DNA of 63,014 nucleotides from Oscillospiraceae bacterium (GCA_902775355.1 CACYLY010000017.1:23166-86179); one strand, 5' to 3'. Shown: positions 7,667 through 16,391, numbered from the stretch's first letter. Numbers and translations are program-made. Notes: generated from the sequence alone by a model not told the origin.

Positions 7667-9241
7667 TCAGCGGATCGGAGGGGGAGGGTCGCCGTGGATG
7701 CGGCGGATATACTCGTCGATCCAGTAGGCGGCGTTCTTGCCGGCGCCCATGGCCAGGATGACCGTGGCGGAGCCGGTGACCGCGTCGCCGCCGGCGAAGA
7801 CGGCCACCTTTTCGGTGTGAGCCATATCGTCCGCGTCGATGCCGCCCTTACGGGTGGTGGTCAGGCCGGGGGTGGTGGAGCGGATCAGCGGGTTGGGGCT
7901 GGTGCCGATGGCGATGATGACGGTGTCCACGTCCATGACCCACTTGGAATCCTCCACGGGGATCGGGGTGCGGCGGCCGCGGGCGTCGGGCTCGCCCAGC
8001 TCCTGGGGCACGCACTCCAGGCCGATGACATGGCCGTTCTCGTCGCCGATGATGGCGCAGGGGTTGTTGAGCAGGTTAAACTCAATGCCCTCGGCCTCGG
8101 CATGCTCGACCTCCTCCTGGCGGGCGGGCATCTCGTTGCGGCTGCGTCGGTAGACGATGTGCACCTCGCTGGCGCCCAGACGCTTGGCCACGCGGGCCGC
8201 GTCCATGGCCACGTTGCCGGCGCCGACGACAGCCACCTTGTTGAAGCGCTTGATGGGCGTGTCATAATCGTCCCGGTAGGCCTTCATCAGGTTGGTGCGG
8301 GTCAGCAGCTCGTTGGCGGAGTAGACGCCCATCAGGTTCTCGCCGGGGATGTGCAGGAACTGGGGCAGGCCGGCGCCGGAGCCGATGAACACGGCCTCGT
8401 AGCCCTCCTCGAACAGCTCGTCGATGGTGATGGACTTGCCCACGATGACGTTGTTCTCGATCTTCACGCCGATGGCCTTGAGGTTCTCAATCTCGGCGGC
8501 CACGATCTCCTTGGGCAGACGGAACTGGGGGATACCGTAGACCAGCACGCCGCCGGACTTGTGGAAGGCCTCGAAAATGGTCACGTCATAGCCCATCTTG
8601 CGCACGTCGCCGGCGCAGGTCAGGCCCGCCGGGCCGGAGCCGATGACGGCGACCTTGTGGCCGTTGCTGGGGGGAACTTCCACGGGGGGCTTGTCCTTCT
8701 TGGCCATGTGGTAGTCCGCCACGAAGCGCTCCAGACGGCCGATGGCCACGCTCTCGCCCTTGACGCCCCGGACGCAGCGGCTCTCGCACTGCCGCTCCTG
8801 GGGGCAGACGCGGCCGCAGACGGCGGGCAGGGCGTTGGTGGAGGTGATGATGTCATAGGCGGCGTCAAAGTCGCCCTCGGCCACCTTGGCGATAAACTCG
8901 GGGATGCGCACGCTGACCGGGCAGCCGGCGCGGCACATGGGCTTCTTGCAGTTGAGGCAGCGCTTGGCCTCAGCGATGGCGGTCTCGGCGTCATAGCCCA
9001 GGGCCACCTCGTCGAAGTTGCTGGAACGGACCACGGGGTCCTGCTCCGGCATGGGGTGCTTGAGAAGCTTTTCCTTGACGATGACGTTGGTCAGGATCCG
9101 CTTCAGATCGGGCAGACGCTCCTGCAGCTTGGTAATGTCGATCTTGCCGTTTTCGTCGATACCGATCATTTCCTCCACGAGGCGGATCTCGTCCTTCGTG
9201 GCGGCAGGGGTCGCAACCTGTTTCTCATTCAGTTCAGCCAT
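7667..9241 (-). CDS. nfnB: NADPH-dependent glutamate synthase-like / NfnB subunit
   Basis: The 524-residue flavoprotein belongs to the GltD/NfnB family. With NfnA it likely forms the electron-bifurcating NADH-dependent reduced ferredoxin:NADP+ oxidoreductase in the cytoplasm. The N-terminal domain has two cysteine-rich clusters, 'CLNCKKPMCRAGCPV' and 'CGRVCPQERQCESRC', for [4Fe-4S] centres. It is followed by two Rossmann sites, 'VAVIGSGPAGLTCAGDV' for FAD and 'VAVVGAGNVAMDAARV' for NADPH, and a C-terminal 'VFAGGDAVTGSATVILAMGAG' FAD motif. It overlaps the upstream nfnA by 8 nt. A GltA-type glutamate synthase small subunit is the alternative name; pairing with an NfnA-type partner rather than a large GltB supports NfnB. 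Confidence 0.92.
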   Translation of the reverse strand: MAELNEKQVATPAATKDEIRLVEEMIGIDENGKIDITKLQERLPDLKRILTNVIVKEKLLKHPMPEQDPVVRSSNFDEVALGYDAETAIAEAKRCLNCKKPMCRAGCPVSVRIPEFIAKVAEGDFDAAYDIITSTNALPAVCGRVCPQERQCESRCVRGVKGESVAIGRLERFVADYHMAKKDKPPVEVPPSNGHKVAVIGSGPAGLTCAGDVRKMGYDVTIFEAFHKSGGVLVYGIPQFRLPKEIVAAEIENLKAIGVKIENNVIVGKSITIDELFEEGYEAVFIGSGAGLPQFLHIPGENLMGVYSANELLTRTNLMKAYRDDYDTPIKRFNKVAVVGAGNVAMDAARVAKRLGASEVHIVYRRSRNEMPARQEEVEHAEAEGIEFNLLNNPCAIIGDENGHVIGLECVPQELGEPDARGRRTPIPVEDSKWVMDVDTVIIAIGTSPNPLIRSTTPGLTTTRKGGIDADDMAHTEKVAVFAGGDAVTGSATVILAMGAGKNAAYWIDEYIRRIHGDPPPPIR

Positions 9242-10100
9242 TTCTCTTCCCTCCCGTCATGCGGCAAATGTGCTTGGCAGCCTCATCCTGCTCCTCCTTG
9301 TAGAAGGCGGCGCGCTTGATGAGCGAATCGAAGTCCACCTGGTGCGCGTCAAAGTCCGGCCCGTCCACGCAGGCGAACTTGGTCTCGCCGCCCACGATCA
9401 CGCGGCAGCAGCCGCACATGCCGGTGCCGTCCACCATGATGGGGTCCAGGGAGATGATGGTGCTGATGCCGTAGGGTCTGGTCACGTCGGCCAGGAACTT
9501 CATCATGATGTCCGGTCCGATGGCGATGACCCGGTCGAACTGGGGCCGCTTCCAGTCGATATTGGCCTCGATCTCCTGCTTCAGGAACAGGGTGGTAAAG
9601 CCCTTGCGGCCGTAGCTGCCGTCGTCGGTGCACATGATGAGCTTGTCGGACACTTCCTTCAGCTCGTCCTTCAGGATCACGATGTCCGCGCTGCGGAAGC
9701 CGGCGATGAAGGTGACCTCGATGCCGCGCTCGTGCATCTCCTTGGCGATGGGGTAGGCAATGGCGCAGCCCACGCCGCCGCCGACCACGCAGACCTTCTT
9801 CAGGCCTTCCATCTCCGTGGCCTTGCCCAGAGGACCGGCAATGTCGGAAATATAGTCGCCCTGCTCCACGGTATGGAGCATCCTGGTGGTGCGGCCGGCG
9901 GCCTGCACCATCACGGTCACGGTGCCCTTCTGCCGGTCATAGCCGGCCACGGACACGGGAACGCGCTCGCCCTGCTCGTCCAGCCGGAAGATCACGAACT
10001 GACCCGCCCGGGCATGGCGCGCGATGAAGGGAGCCTCGATCTCAAAGAGGCAGATCGTCTTCGCGTCATTCAGAAAACGCTTGGTGACTACTTTGTACAT
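9234..10100 (-). CDS. nfnA: Sulfide dehydrogenase/DHOD-like FAD/NAD-binding protein NfnA
   Basis: The 288-residue protein is a ferredoxin-NADP reductase-fold subunit of the PyrK/NfnA type. It has an N-terminal flavin-binding barrel ('RVPVSVAGYD'), a Rossmann NAD(H) half starting 'KVCVVGGGVGCAIAYPIA', and a C-terminal four-cysteine [2Fe-2S] site ('GTGMCGCCRV' plus 'FACVDGP'). NfnA binds NADH and a FAD and hands electrons to NfnB. GAGGTG lies 6 nt upstream of the ATG at 10100. The operon promoter is at 10146-10174. In this window it complements the hydrogenase region by balancing ferredoxin, NADH and NADPH pools (inference). Confidence 0.92.
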   Translation of the reverse strand: MYKVVTKRFLNDAKTICLFEIEAPFIARHARAGQFVIFRLDEQGERVPVSVAGYDRQKGTVTVMVQAAGRTTRMLHTVEQGDYISDIAGPLGKATEMEGLKKVCVVGGGVGCAIAYPIAKEMHERGIEVTFIAGFRSADIVILKDELKEVSDKLIMCTDDGSYGRKGFTTLFLKQEIEANIDWKRPQFDRVIAIGPDIMMKFLADVTRPYGISTIISLDPIMVDGTGMCGCCRVIVGGETKFACVDGPDFDAHQVDFDSLIKRAAFYKEEQDEAAKHICRMTGGKRNG

Positions 10101-10145
10101 CTCACACCTCAGTCTTTTTGATGATAGGCTTGAAAGCCAAAAAAT

Positions 10146-10174
10146 ATTTTACCCCATTGTCAAGAGAATGTCAA
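10146..10174 (-). promoter_or_regulatory. Promoter of nfnAB
   Basis: Minus-strand TTGACA (10169-10174), 17-bp spacer and TAAAAT (10146-10151) give a near-consensus sigma-A promoter about 45 nt before the start. Confidence 0.75.
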
Positions 10175-10216
10175 ACAGTTTGGCTTGTTTTGTCGCATTT
10201 TCCTGGCTCGGTCATC

Positions 10217-10376
10217 ATACGATTATCCAATAAGACGGCTTAGAAAGATTTCGAGCCGGATTTGCGGCAGGCGAGGCGCAGAGCGCAGGGAATACTTCCG
10301 TATTTCCAAGCTCTGCAACGAAGCATGACACAGATCTGGCCGGAAGATTTCAAGCGGGTCTATTGGATCATCGTAT
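10217..10376. mobile_element. MITE-like element, copy 2
   Basis: The ends ATACGATTATCCAATA and TATTGGATCATCGTAT are inverted repeats. Inner arms (GAAAGATTTCGAGCCGGA against the complement of TCTGGCCGGAAGATTTC) extend the terminal repeat to nearly 40 bp. The centre holds a small palindrome, AATACTTCCGTATT. The right end overlaps the first base of the yfcC stop codon. It is non-coding and fills the gap between yfcC and nfnA. Confidence 0.75.
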
Positions 10377-11815
10377 CAGTAGCCGATGAGCACGCCGAAG
10401 GCGATGAAGGCCAGCACCAGCAGGAAATTCACCGCGAAGAGCGCCGCGCTCTTCCGGATCCAGGTAAAATACTCCACCTCGATCATGGACAGGGAGATCA
10501 GCAGCACCGGCGAGGTGGGGAAGATCACGTTGGTATAGCCGTCGCCGAAGGTGTAGAGCAGCACCAGCATCTGCTTGCTCAGGCCCGTGTTCACCATGGC
10601 CAGCAGGCCCATCACCAGGATGGCCTTGGCCGTGGAGGAGGAGATGAAAAACTCCAGCAGCAGCACGATCAGGTAGATGATCAGCGCCACCAGCACCGGG
10701 CTGCGGCCCTCGATGAGGATGTTGATCTGGTTGACGATGGTGGGCAGGACCCGCCCCTCGTCGAAGACGTATTTGATGGAGGCCGCCAGGGCGATGAACA
10801 CGATGGTGGGCAGGGCCCCGACGATTCCCCGCAGAAAGCTTTTGCCCACGAAGCGGAAGTCCCTGCAGGCGGCGGTCCCGGCCAGGAGGCCGAAGATCAG
10901 GAAATAGGCGATGAGGATCACCACCGTATAGTCCCGCAATGCCGGCAGCAGCGAGGAGACCACGATCAGGGCCAGGGCGCAGAGCAGGAAGAGCGTATAG
11001 CTCCCCTTGACGCGCCGGGCCCGCTCCGGCGTCTGCTCCTCGGGGCGCAGCAGCCCCGCGGCGGAGGCGCGCAGGGCCTCGTCATGCCGGCGGGTAAGGC
11101 TGGCCGCCGGGTCCTTCTTCAGCCTGCGAAGATACAGGAAGAGGAAGCCCTGGAGCAGGCCGAACATCACCAGAAAGATCAGGATGCGGAACCAGATTTG
11201 CTCCATGGGATTGGCGCCGATGAGCTGGGAGGCCAGCAGCACCGTAAAGGGATTGGTGATGGCCCCGGCAAAGCCGAAGCCGCAGGAGAGGATGCAGCAG
11301 AGGAAGCCGGTGAAGGAGTCAAAGCCCACCACCAGGCAGAGGGCCGCCACGATGGGCAGCATGGTGAGCATCTCCTCGAAAAGCCCCAGGAAGGCGCCGA
11401 AGCAGTAGAACAGGAAGGAGATCAGCACCAGCAGCAGCTCCCGGCGGTCCCGGAAGCGCTCCGACACCGCCCCCACCAGGGCGCGGATGCCGCCCACGTC
11501 GTTCATCACCTGAAAGGCCGCCGAGATCTCGAACAGGAACAGGGACAGCACGATCAGCTTCAGCCCGTCGGCGGAGCCGAAGACCAGCAGCGGCGCCAGA
11601 ATGCCCTTCCAGAGGGGGATGCCCCCCAGATCGTCCCGCCGGACGTAGTCCAGATAATTGGTCTCCCCGTCGGGGAGCAGGCCGAACTCGCCCTTGGGGA
11701 TCATATAGGTCAGGACAATGGACAGGATCAGCAGGCCCAGCAGCAGCAGGGTCACCTGGATGAAGGATTTCTTGGAGATGCTGATGAGGGTGGGCTGTTC
11801 CTTCGTCTTTTCCAT
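10376..11815 (-). CDS. YfcC family transporter
   Basis: A 479-residue membrane protein of the YfcC/DcuC-related C4-dicarboxylate-like or basic amino acid carrier group (short-chain fatty acid/AbgT superfamily). It has roughly 12 hydrophobic segments. Family marks are the N-terminal 'LTYMIPKGEF', the loop 'GFGFAGAITNPFTVLLASQL' with the re-entrant NPF, and the repeat-half 'FFISSSTAKAILVMGL' plus 'YTNVIFPTSPVL'. Start ATG 11815 follows AAGGAGAGAGATAAG. It lies one base after the acyltransferase stop, so the two are cotranscribed. The substrate cannot be assigned from sequence alone. Confidence 0.85.
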   Translation of the reverse strand: MEKTKEQPTLISISKKSFIQVTLLLLGLLILSIVLTYMIPKGEFGLLPDGETNYLDYVRRDDLGGIPLWKGILAPLLVFGSADGLKLIVLSLFLFEISAAFQVMNDVGGIRALVGAVSERFRDRRELLLVLISFLFYCFGAFLGLFEEMLTMLPIVAALCLVVGFDSFTGFLCCILSCGFGFAGAITNPFTVLLASQLIGANPMEQIWFRILIFLVMFGLLQGFLFLYLRRLKKDPAASLTRRHDEALRASAAGLLRPEEQTPERARRVKGSYTLFLLCALALIVVSSLLPALRDYTVVILIAYFLIFGLLAGTAACRDFRFVGKSFLRGIVGALPTIVFIALAASIKYVFDEGRVLPTIVNQINILIEGRSPVLVALIIYLIVLLLEFFISSSTAKAILVMGLLAMVNTGLSKQMLVLLYTFGDGYTNVIFPTSPVLLISLSMIEVEYFTWIRKSAALFAVNFLLVLAFIAFGVLIGY

Positions 11816-11816
11816 C

Positions 11817-13181
11817 TTATCTCTCTCCTTCCGTCTTTGCGCGCCGCCGCACCGCCAGCAGGTCCGCCGCCAGGCCCCAGCGGGCGACCTGTTCGGGCTC
11901 CTCCAGCGGGTAGAAGTAGTGCAGCTCGTTTTCTTGGTAGAGTTCGAATTCCTCCCCGCAGGAGAAGGCCAGGGCCGGCAGCTTCTCCCCCGGGATCTCA
12001 AATTCCCCGTTTTCGGAGCGATAGCGGAAGCCGCTCCCGTCCAGGCTGCAGACGCCCCGCTCCCAGCGGACGGGGCTGCCGTTTGCGCCGAAGATCTTGG
12101 TGCGGACCTCCGCCCGGAGGGAGAGCTTGTCCAGCTCCCGCTCCTCCAGGGCGCGGATGGCGTCATAATACGCGCCGATGGTGGCCGGACCGTCGGTGAA
12201 GCGGTAAGCCTCGTCCAGCCGCCGCGTTTTGCCGCAGGCCCGGCAGCGCAGCTCGCTGCCCTGCCCCAGGGTCTGATACAGGGCGCCGCAGTCCGCGCAG
12301 CGGTAGAGCAGCGTCTCCAGGCCCAGGGCCTTGTCCTTCTGGGGGAAGGGGCCGTGTTCGCCGGCGGAGGCGTCGTTCCACAGCTCCCGCCGGATGATCT
12401 CGTCCAGCTCCTCGTTTGTCAGCTTCCCCAGCTCCTCCGGCCTCAGCACCCGGCGGACGCTGAGCCGGATCTGGGTGCGATACGTCTTTTTTCGCCACTT
12501 GGGGTGGGCCCAATAGGCCCCGTCGATCCGCAGCAGCACCAGGGTGACCTTCAGACGTTTATACAGGGCGGCGCCGCTCTCCACCATGGGGTTGGAGCGC
12601 CCGTCCGGGGACAGGCGGCCCTCCGGGAAGACCACCACCGGCCAGCCCGCCCGGACCATTCGCATGATCCCCACGGGGGCGGCCAGATCGGGGGTGAAGA
12701 GCTTTTTCGACAGGATGCCGCCTCGTTTTGCCATGGTCTTCAGGATGGGCCGGGTGCAGTAGAACTCGTTCACCAGATAGCTGGGATTGCGGGGATGGGC
12801 CATCTGAGAGATGTACCAGAAGTCCTCAAAGGACTCGTGGTTGGACAGGAGGATGTAGGGCCCCTCGATCCCGCGCAGGGGCTCGTCGTCGATGCGAAGC
12901 TTCTGCCTGTTCCCCAGCCAGAGCCGGACGATCCGGAAGATCAGGGCGTACATCAGGGAGTCCGGCGTCCCCGTCCGGCCCCGGAAGCGGAATAGCCAGA
13001 CCAGGAAAGCGGCCAGGGCGCAGAGCCCCGCGGCCGCCGCCGGGATCCAGGCGCGGAGGCAGAGGGCGAGCACCGGCAGGACCGCCGCCAGAAGGACCGA
13101 CAGGAAAAAGACCCTGCCGCCCCTTTGTCCGGGATGATCGATCGGCGCCTTTTGTGTTTTGGGCTTTTGCGCTGTTTTCAT
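11817..13181 (-). CDS. PlsC-type 1-acylglycerol-3-phosphate acyltransferase with C-terminal zinc ribbon
   Basis: The 454-residue protein starts with two hydrophobic segments (about 25-65). A PlsC domain follows, with the catalytic H-x4-D box 'SNHESFEDFWYIS' and 'VFPEGRLSPDG'. This fold transfers acyl chains to lysophosphatidate-like acceptors at the membrane. After the domain, about residue 295-320, comes a four-cysteine zinc ribbon ('CADCGALY' and 'CRACGKTRR') and a further 130 residues with no recognised domain. Usual PlsC proteins are about 200-250 residues, so the extra half is noteworthy. The ATG at 13181 has GGGGGAG upstream. A promoter lies at 13254-13282; yfcC follows. Confidence 0.85.
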   Translation of the reverse strand: MKTAQKPKTQKAPIDHPGQRGGRVFFLSVLLAAVLPVLALCLRAWIPAAAAGLCALAAFLVWLFRFRGRTGTPDSLMYALIFRIVRLWLGNRQKLRIDDEPLRGIEGPYILLSNHESFEDFWYISQMAHPRNPSYLVNEFYCTRPILKTMAKRGGILSKKLFTPDLAAPVGIMRMVRAGWPVVVFPEGRLSPDGRSNPMVESGAALYKRLKVTLVLLRIDGAYWAHPKWRKKTYRTQIRLSVRRVLRPEELGKLTNEELDEIIRRELWNDASAGEHGPFPQKDKALGLETLLYRCADCGALYQTLGQGSELRCRACGKTRRLDEAYRFTDGPATIGAYYDAIRALEERELDKLSLRAEVRTKIFGANGSPVRWERGVCSLDGSGFRYRSENGEFEIPGEKLPALAFSCGEEFELYQENELHYFYPLEEPEQVARWGLAADLLAVRRRAKTEGER

Positions 13182-13253
13182 GCTGCTCCCCCGCTGTCCC
13201 GTCGAACCGGGCGGAAGGGACAAAAGCCGCCCCTTTCCGCGCGGTTTTTCTTC

Positions 13254-13282
13254 ATTATAGCAAAGAGCGCGCCCGGAGGCAA
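13254..13282 (-). promoter_or_regulatory. Promoter of acyltransferase-yfcC operon
   Basis: Minus-strand TTGCCT (13277-13282), 17-bp spacer and TATAAT (13254-13259), about 75 nt before the start codon. Confidence 0.7.
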
Positions 13283-13659
13283 GAAGCAACGCAGACAGAA
13301 ACAAGAGAACGGATTGCCACGACAGTGTGCGCACTGTCTCGCAATGACAGGCTTTTGGGCTTTGTCTGCACATTGAAACACAGGAAGCTCCGCCTGACGG
13401 CGGAGCTTCCTGTATTTCCGCAGCTGATCCCGCGCAAGTCGCTGCGCTTATCGCCTTTCTTCTCACAGGCCGGTCCCCCGCGTCGCCCTCCGGCCCGCCG
13501 GTGAGGTGGCCGTCCTGGTCCGCGCCGCAGTCTATGAAAAAGCCAAAAGAACAGCTTGATCGCAGCTTGAAACACCGGAACACGCAGACATTGGGACATC
13601 ACCGCAAACCGCACAGTCTCCGCCGCCATCGGCGCAAACGATTTCGGTTTCGCAGGCAT
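13255..13659 (-). CDS. Doubtful small reading frame after the LRR gene cluster
   Basis: A 134-codon frame starts at an ATG with GGGGAG 7 nt upstream, 33 nt after the preceding gene's stop. Its first 45 residues include a hydrophobic 'IKLFFWLFH' stretch; the rest is Arg/Gly-rich and unlike real protein. Its 3' part runs over a dispersed repeat and the acyltransferase promoter. A broken remnant is as likely as a gene. I see nothing else coding in 13182-13692. Confidence 0.2.
   Translation of the reverse strand: MPAKPKSFAPMAAETVRFAVMSQCLRVPVFQAAIKLFFWLFHRLRRGPGRPPHRRAGGRRGGPACEKKGDKRSDLRGISCGNTGSSAVRRSFLCFNVQTKPKSLSLRDSAHTVVAIRSLVSVCVASCLRARSLL
13308..13352. repeat. Dispersed repeat with AGTGTGCGCACTG palindrome
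   Basis: The segment reads GGATTGCCACGACAGTGTGCG followed by CACTGTCTCGCAATGACA. It has the form of the short intergenic repeats of this genome; the same palindromic core (CAGTGTGCGCACTGGGG) occurs near 5658 and in related form near 62490. Confidence 0.5.
13380..13413. terminator. Strong 15-bp hairpin
   Basis: ACAGGAAGCTCCGCC and GGCGGAGCTTCCTGT form a perfect stem with a TGAC loop. There is only a weak T tract. It probably ends the minus-strand transcript from the LRR gene cluster. Confidence 0.55.
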
Positions 13660-13692
13660 TTCTGTTCTCCCCGTTCTTCGGTGGCCAAAACC

Positions 13693-14235
13693 TTAACGGT
13701 CATTTCCTTTTGCATAGATAACGCGGTAATAGCCCGGCAGATTCCTGATCTCCGCCAGATAGGCGATCACGTACGTCTCCCAGCGGAGCTCCCAGCCGTT
13801 GATCGTCCCTTTCTTATAGCCCTGTATATTCCAAACCCGGCACCTCCCGGCGGCCTTTTCGAAGCCGGCAAACGCCGCATAGCTGTCTCCCTCCGGCAAC
13901 TCTGCGCTGCCGGCTTCATAGTCGTTTTGCGTGATTTTCTCGACGCACAGCACCTCGTATTCCGTCCAGCACTCGTCGTGATAGTTGAACGCCTCTTTCT
14001 GTTTCACGACGGCCTCGATACTTTCCGTGTGCCGTCGGGCGGCGGACCAGCATCCGAAGGCGTCCTTGGCTTCCAGCTCCTTCTGATAAAGCTTTGCGGC
14101 GTTGTCCGTTGGCGAAAAGAAGCCGTCTATCAAGATCCTGAGCTCCTCACGTTCTGCATCCGTCAGCTTCTGTTCCGGCAAAACGCTCTTGCCCGTCTCA
14201 GCCCGGGTGTTGACATGCAAGAGTTCCATGTTCAC
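13693..14235 (-). CDS. Hypothetical protein downstream of LRR protein
   Basis: A soluble 180-residue protein with no signal peptide, no membrane segment and no motif I recognise. It is rich in Tyr, Trp and Glu with mixed helix and strand potential ('DGFFSPTDNAAKLYQKELEAKDAFG', in part, then 'WNIQGYKKG', 'WELRWETYVIAYLAEI'). The frame opens with GTG 14235 and an ATG two codons later, directly after the LRR gene stop at 14239, so translational coupling is likely. Lower GC and codon use than the flanking genes hint that the pair was acquired together. Function unknown. Confidence 0.65.
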   Translation of the reverse strand: MNMELLHVNTRAETGKSVLPEQKLTDAEREELRILIDGFFSPTDNAAKLYQKELEAKDAFGCWSAARRHTESIEAVVKQKEAFNYHDECWTEYEVLCVEKITQNDYEAGSAELPEGDSYAAFAGFEKAAGRCRVWNIQGYKKGTINGWELRWETYVIAYLAEIRNLPGYYRVIYAKGNDR

Positions 14236-14238
14236 GTC

Positions 14239-15825
14239 TTATATTCTCTGCCATTTCTCCTGTTCATCCGGATCCGGACCGGTAAAACCCCTCTCATATC
14301 TGCTGATTTGATCCGTCGGAAGAACCAGGATTTCCGCAATCCAAGGAAACAGCGCCGCAATCAGCTCCTTTATGGCGCGAAACCCAGGCATTTCAGTAAG
14401 ATCTCCGGGCATATGGAACACCAGGGTGAAGGCTTCGGCATCGGCGGGCAAGTTCTCTCCCAACTGCTCCAAATGGTTCAGCAGGGCCAGAGAAACGGAG
14501 CAGAGCACACCTTTTCTTGGCTTGAATTCCACGCTCACAGCAGAGCTGGATCTGTCCGTTTCCATGCTGCTTAGGCCCTCTTTACTGAGCCTGTTCACGC
14601 TAAACTCCTTCTGCCACATAGGCCAGTCTTCATATTTCGCTCTCCTGGGAAAGGGATCTGCATAGGGAAACAAGCACCTGTGATTTGCCCACCCTTCTTC
14701 CAGCGCCGTCTCTTTCACGAGGTTCAGGACCTTTGTCAGCCGGGGATCCTGCGAAATGCTCTTTGCTCTCTCGTAAGTCTTTTCTGTTTCGGGGAAACAG
14801 CTGAAACTCCAGGGTTCGTCGCCGTCTTCCTGGGGGATCAGCGCTTTTCTTCGTATGATCAGAGTATCGCTGCTTCCGAGCTGGCCCGCTCTGACAACAG
14901 GACATCCAAGTCCCAAAAAAACTCTTTTTATGCCATACCCCGACTGTGAGCCGATGTGCTTTACCGTTCCGGGAATAAACAGATCTGCCGGTTGGACACA
15001 TGATAACGAGGGAACAAATACACTTACATCGAATACATCATCTGCAATTCCCCTTGTTCCTGGACGCACATGGTATTTCACGCAGTCTTTCCGGGTATAA
15101 CTGAGCAGCCAACCGTCTGCATACATCACACCCCCCTCGGAAGGAAGCAATGTTCCGGTGAAAGCCCCTTCGCCTATGTGGGATACGCTCTCAGGAATAT
15201 GGATCTCACGGATCTCAGTATGCGTGAAAGCCCCCGAACCTATGCTGGTCACACCGTCAGGAATATGAACCTCGCGGATCCTGGTATGCGAGAAAGCTCC
15301 GTTGCCAATGTGCGTCACGCCCTCCGGGATATGGATCTCACGGATTTCGGTATGCGAGAAAGCTTCGTCGCCAATGTAAGTCACACCCTCCGGGATATGA
15401 ACCTCCATGAGAGGCGTTCTGCTGAAGCCTCCAATGCTTATTATGGATTCGGGCAATACAAGATTTCGAATCGCTGTCCTGCAGAAATTGTTGCGGCCGA
15501 GGTCCTCCATCGTTTCCGGAAGAATGATTTCCTCTACGTTTGGATAATTGCTGAGAACGCCGTCATCAAGGGCGGAGATTCCCCTGCCGAGCACAATCTT
15601 TTTGATCTGTTCTCTATATGGCTCCCACGGCCAGTCTTCTTCCTCCGCATCATAGTGGCTATCCCAGCCCTCACCGGTATTTGAATGATAGCTGATGTTC
15701 CACTTGAGGACGCCAGAGCCGGAAATCGTCAGGCAGCCGTCCTCCGTCAGCTGCCATGCGAACATGCCCTCTGGGGTATCTACACATCCGCTGCGGAAAA
15801 CACATTCTGATGTATTTTGACCCAT
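14239..15825 (-). CDS. BspA-like leucine-rich-repeat (LRR_5) protein
   Basis: The 528-residue protein contains TpLRR/BspA-type repeats of about 23 residues at positions 110-270, each reading close to 'EIHIPEGVTHIGNGAFSHT'. Three or four successive copies are nearly identical, implying recent duplication. There is no signal peptide or cell wall anchor, unlike most surface BspA proteins. An N-terminal 'WQLTEDGCLTISGSGVLKW' strand region precedes the repeats. The C-terminal 230 residues are a separate uncharacterised domain. ATG 15825 has AAGGAG 9 nt upstream. It is transcribed with the small gene at 13693. LRR_5 domains mediate protein binding; the role here is unknown. Confidence 0.8.
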   Translation of the reverse strand: MGQNTSECVFRSGCVDTPEGMFAWQLTEDGCLTISGSGVLKWNISYHSNTGEGWDSHYDAEEEDWPWEPYREQIKKIVLGRGISALDDGVLSNYPNVEEIILPETMEDLGRNNFCRTAIRNLVLPESIISIGGFSRTPLMEVHIPEGVTYIGDEAFSHTEIREIHIPEGVTHIGNGAFSHTRIREVHIPDGVTSIGSGAFTHTEIREIHIPESVSHIGEGAFTGTLLPSEGGVMYADGWLLSYTRKDCVKYHVRPGTRGIADDVFDVSVFVPSLSCVQPADLFIPGTVKHIGSQSGYGIKRVFLGLGCPVVRAGQLGSSDTLIIRRKALIPQEDGDEPWSFSCFPETEKTYERAKSISQDPRLTKVLNLVKETALEEGWANHRCLFPYADPFPRRAKYEDWPMWQKEFSVNRLSKEGLSSMETDRSSSAVSVEFKPRKGVLCSVSLALLNHLEQLGENLPADAEAFTLVFHMPGDLTEMPGFRAIKELIAALFPWIAEILVLPTDQISRYERGFTGPDPDEQEKWQRI

Positions 15826-16346
15826 GATGCCGCTCTCCTTCCTAACGCGCTGAAATGATATGCTTTGGCAGACAAAAGTTTTTTTCCTGGCTAAAGATTG
15901 AATGCTGGTAAAAAGCACGTGCGCTTACCGGGCGCAAACAGAAAAGGAGCCGCCGTGTTTTTCGTTGCTTTGCAGCGCCTTCATATCTTTGCGGAACCGA
16001 GTTGCAATACTTGCCGACCGGAAGCGCAGGGGAAATATCAAGGCGCAGAGGATTCTGCCGAGCTGCGGTTCACAAGCCAAGCCCCCGGGGCTTGACGCCA
16101 TGATATCTCCATTCCGGAACAATACCGTGCATGCGCTCCGCGGACAGAAAAACTGTTCGCGTGCCATAAACGCTGTGCGAAAGAAAACGAGGATCCGCGT
16201 CGGATCCTGCACAGCAGCAGTATTATCTGAATACTGCTCCCCTCCGAGGTCTCGCAGCGGCAACAATCTCTGTTTCCTCAATACACTCCAATTGATCAAG
16301 GTGATTATACCCGAAAAGTGCGAATCTTTCAACCATTCAAACCAAT
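15826..16346. other. Gene-poor interval with hairpins
   Basis: No convincing gene is visible. Two hairpins lie back to back, AGGATCC/GGATCCT (16190-16208) and AGCAGTATT/AATACTGCT (16216-16238). The minus strand around 15950-16060 shows faint similarity to the MITE-like family (CAAAGCAACGAAAAAC, CCGCAAAGATATGAAGGC), possibly a decayed copy. The LRR promoter is not obvious. Confidence 0.35.
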
Positions 16347-16391
16347 AAAGCCCCCGCAAACCCGCTGTTCCCGACGGTTTGCGGGGGCTTT
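16347..16391. terminator. 16-bp stem terminator-like hairpin
   Basis: AAAGCCCCCGCAAACC and GGTTTGCGGGGGCTTT are perfectly complementary with a 13-nt loop and A/T-rich ends in both directions. No adjacent gene end is apparent. Confidence 0.6.

Noticed and set aside
15180-15420. Regular near-identical 69-bp repeats considered as a CRISPR array
   Set aside because: The period is 23 codons, the frame is open and the translation is LRR_5 repeats; there are no spacers.
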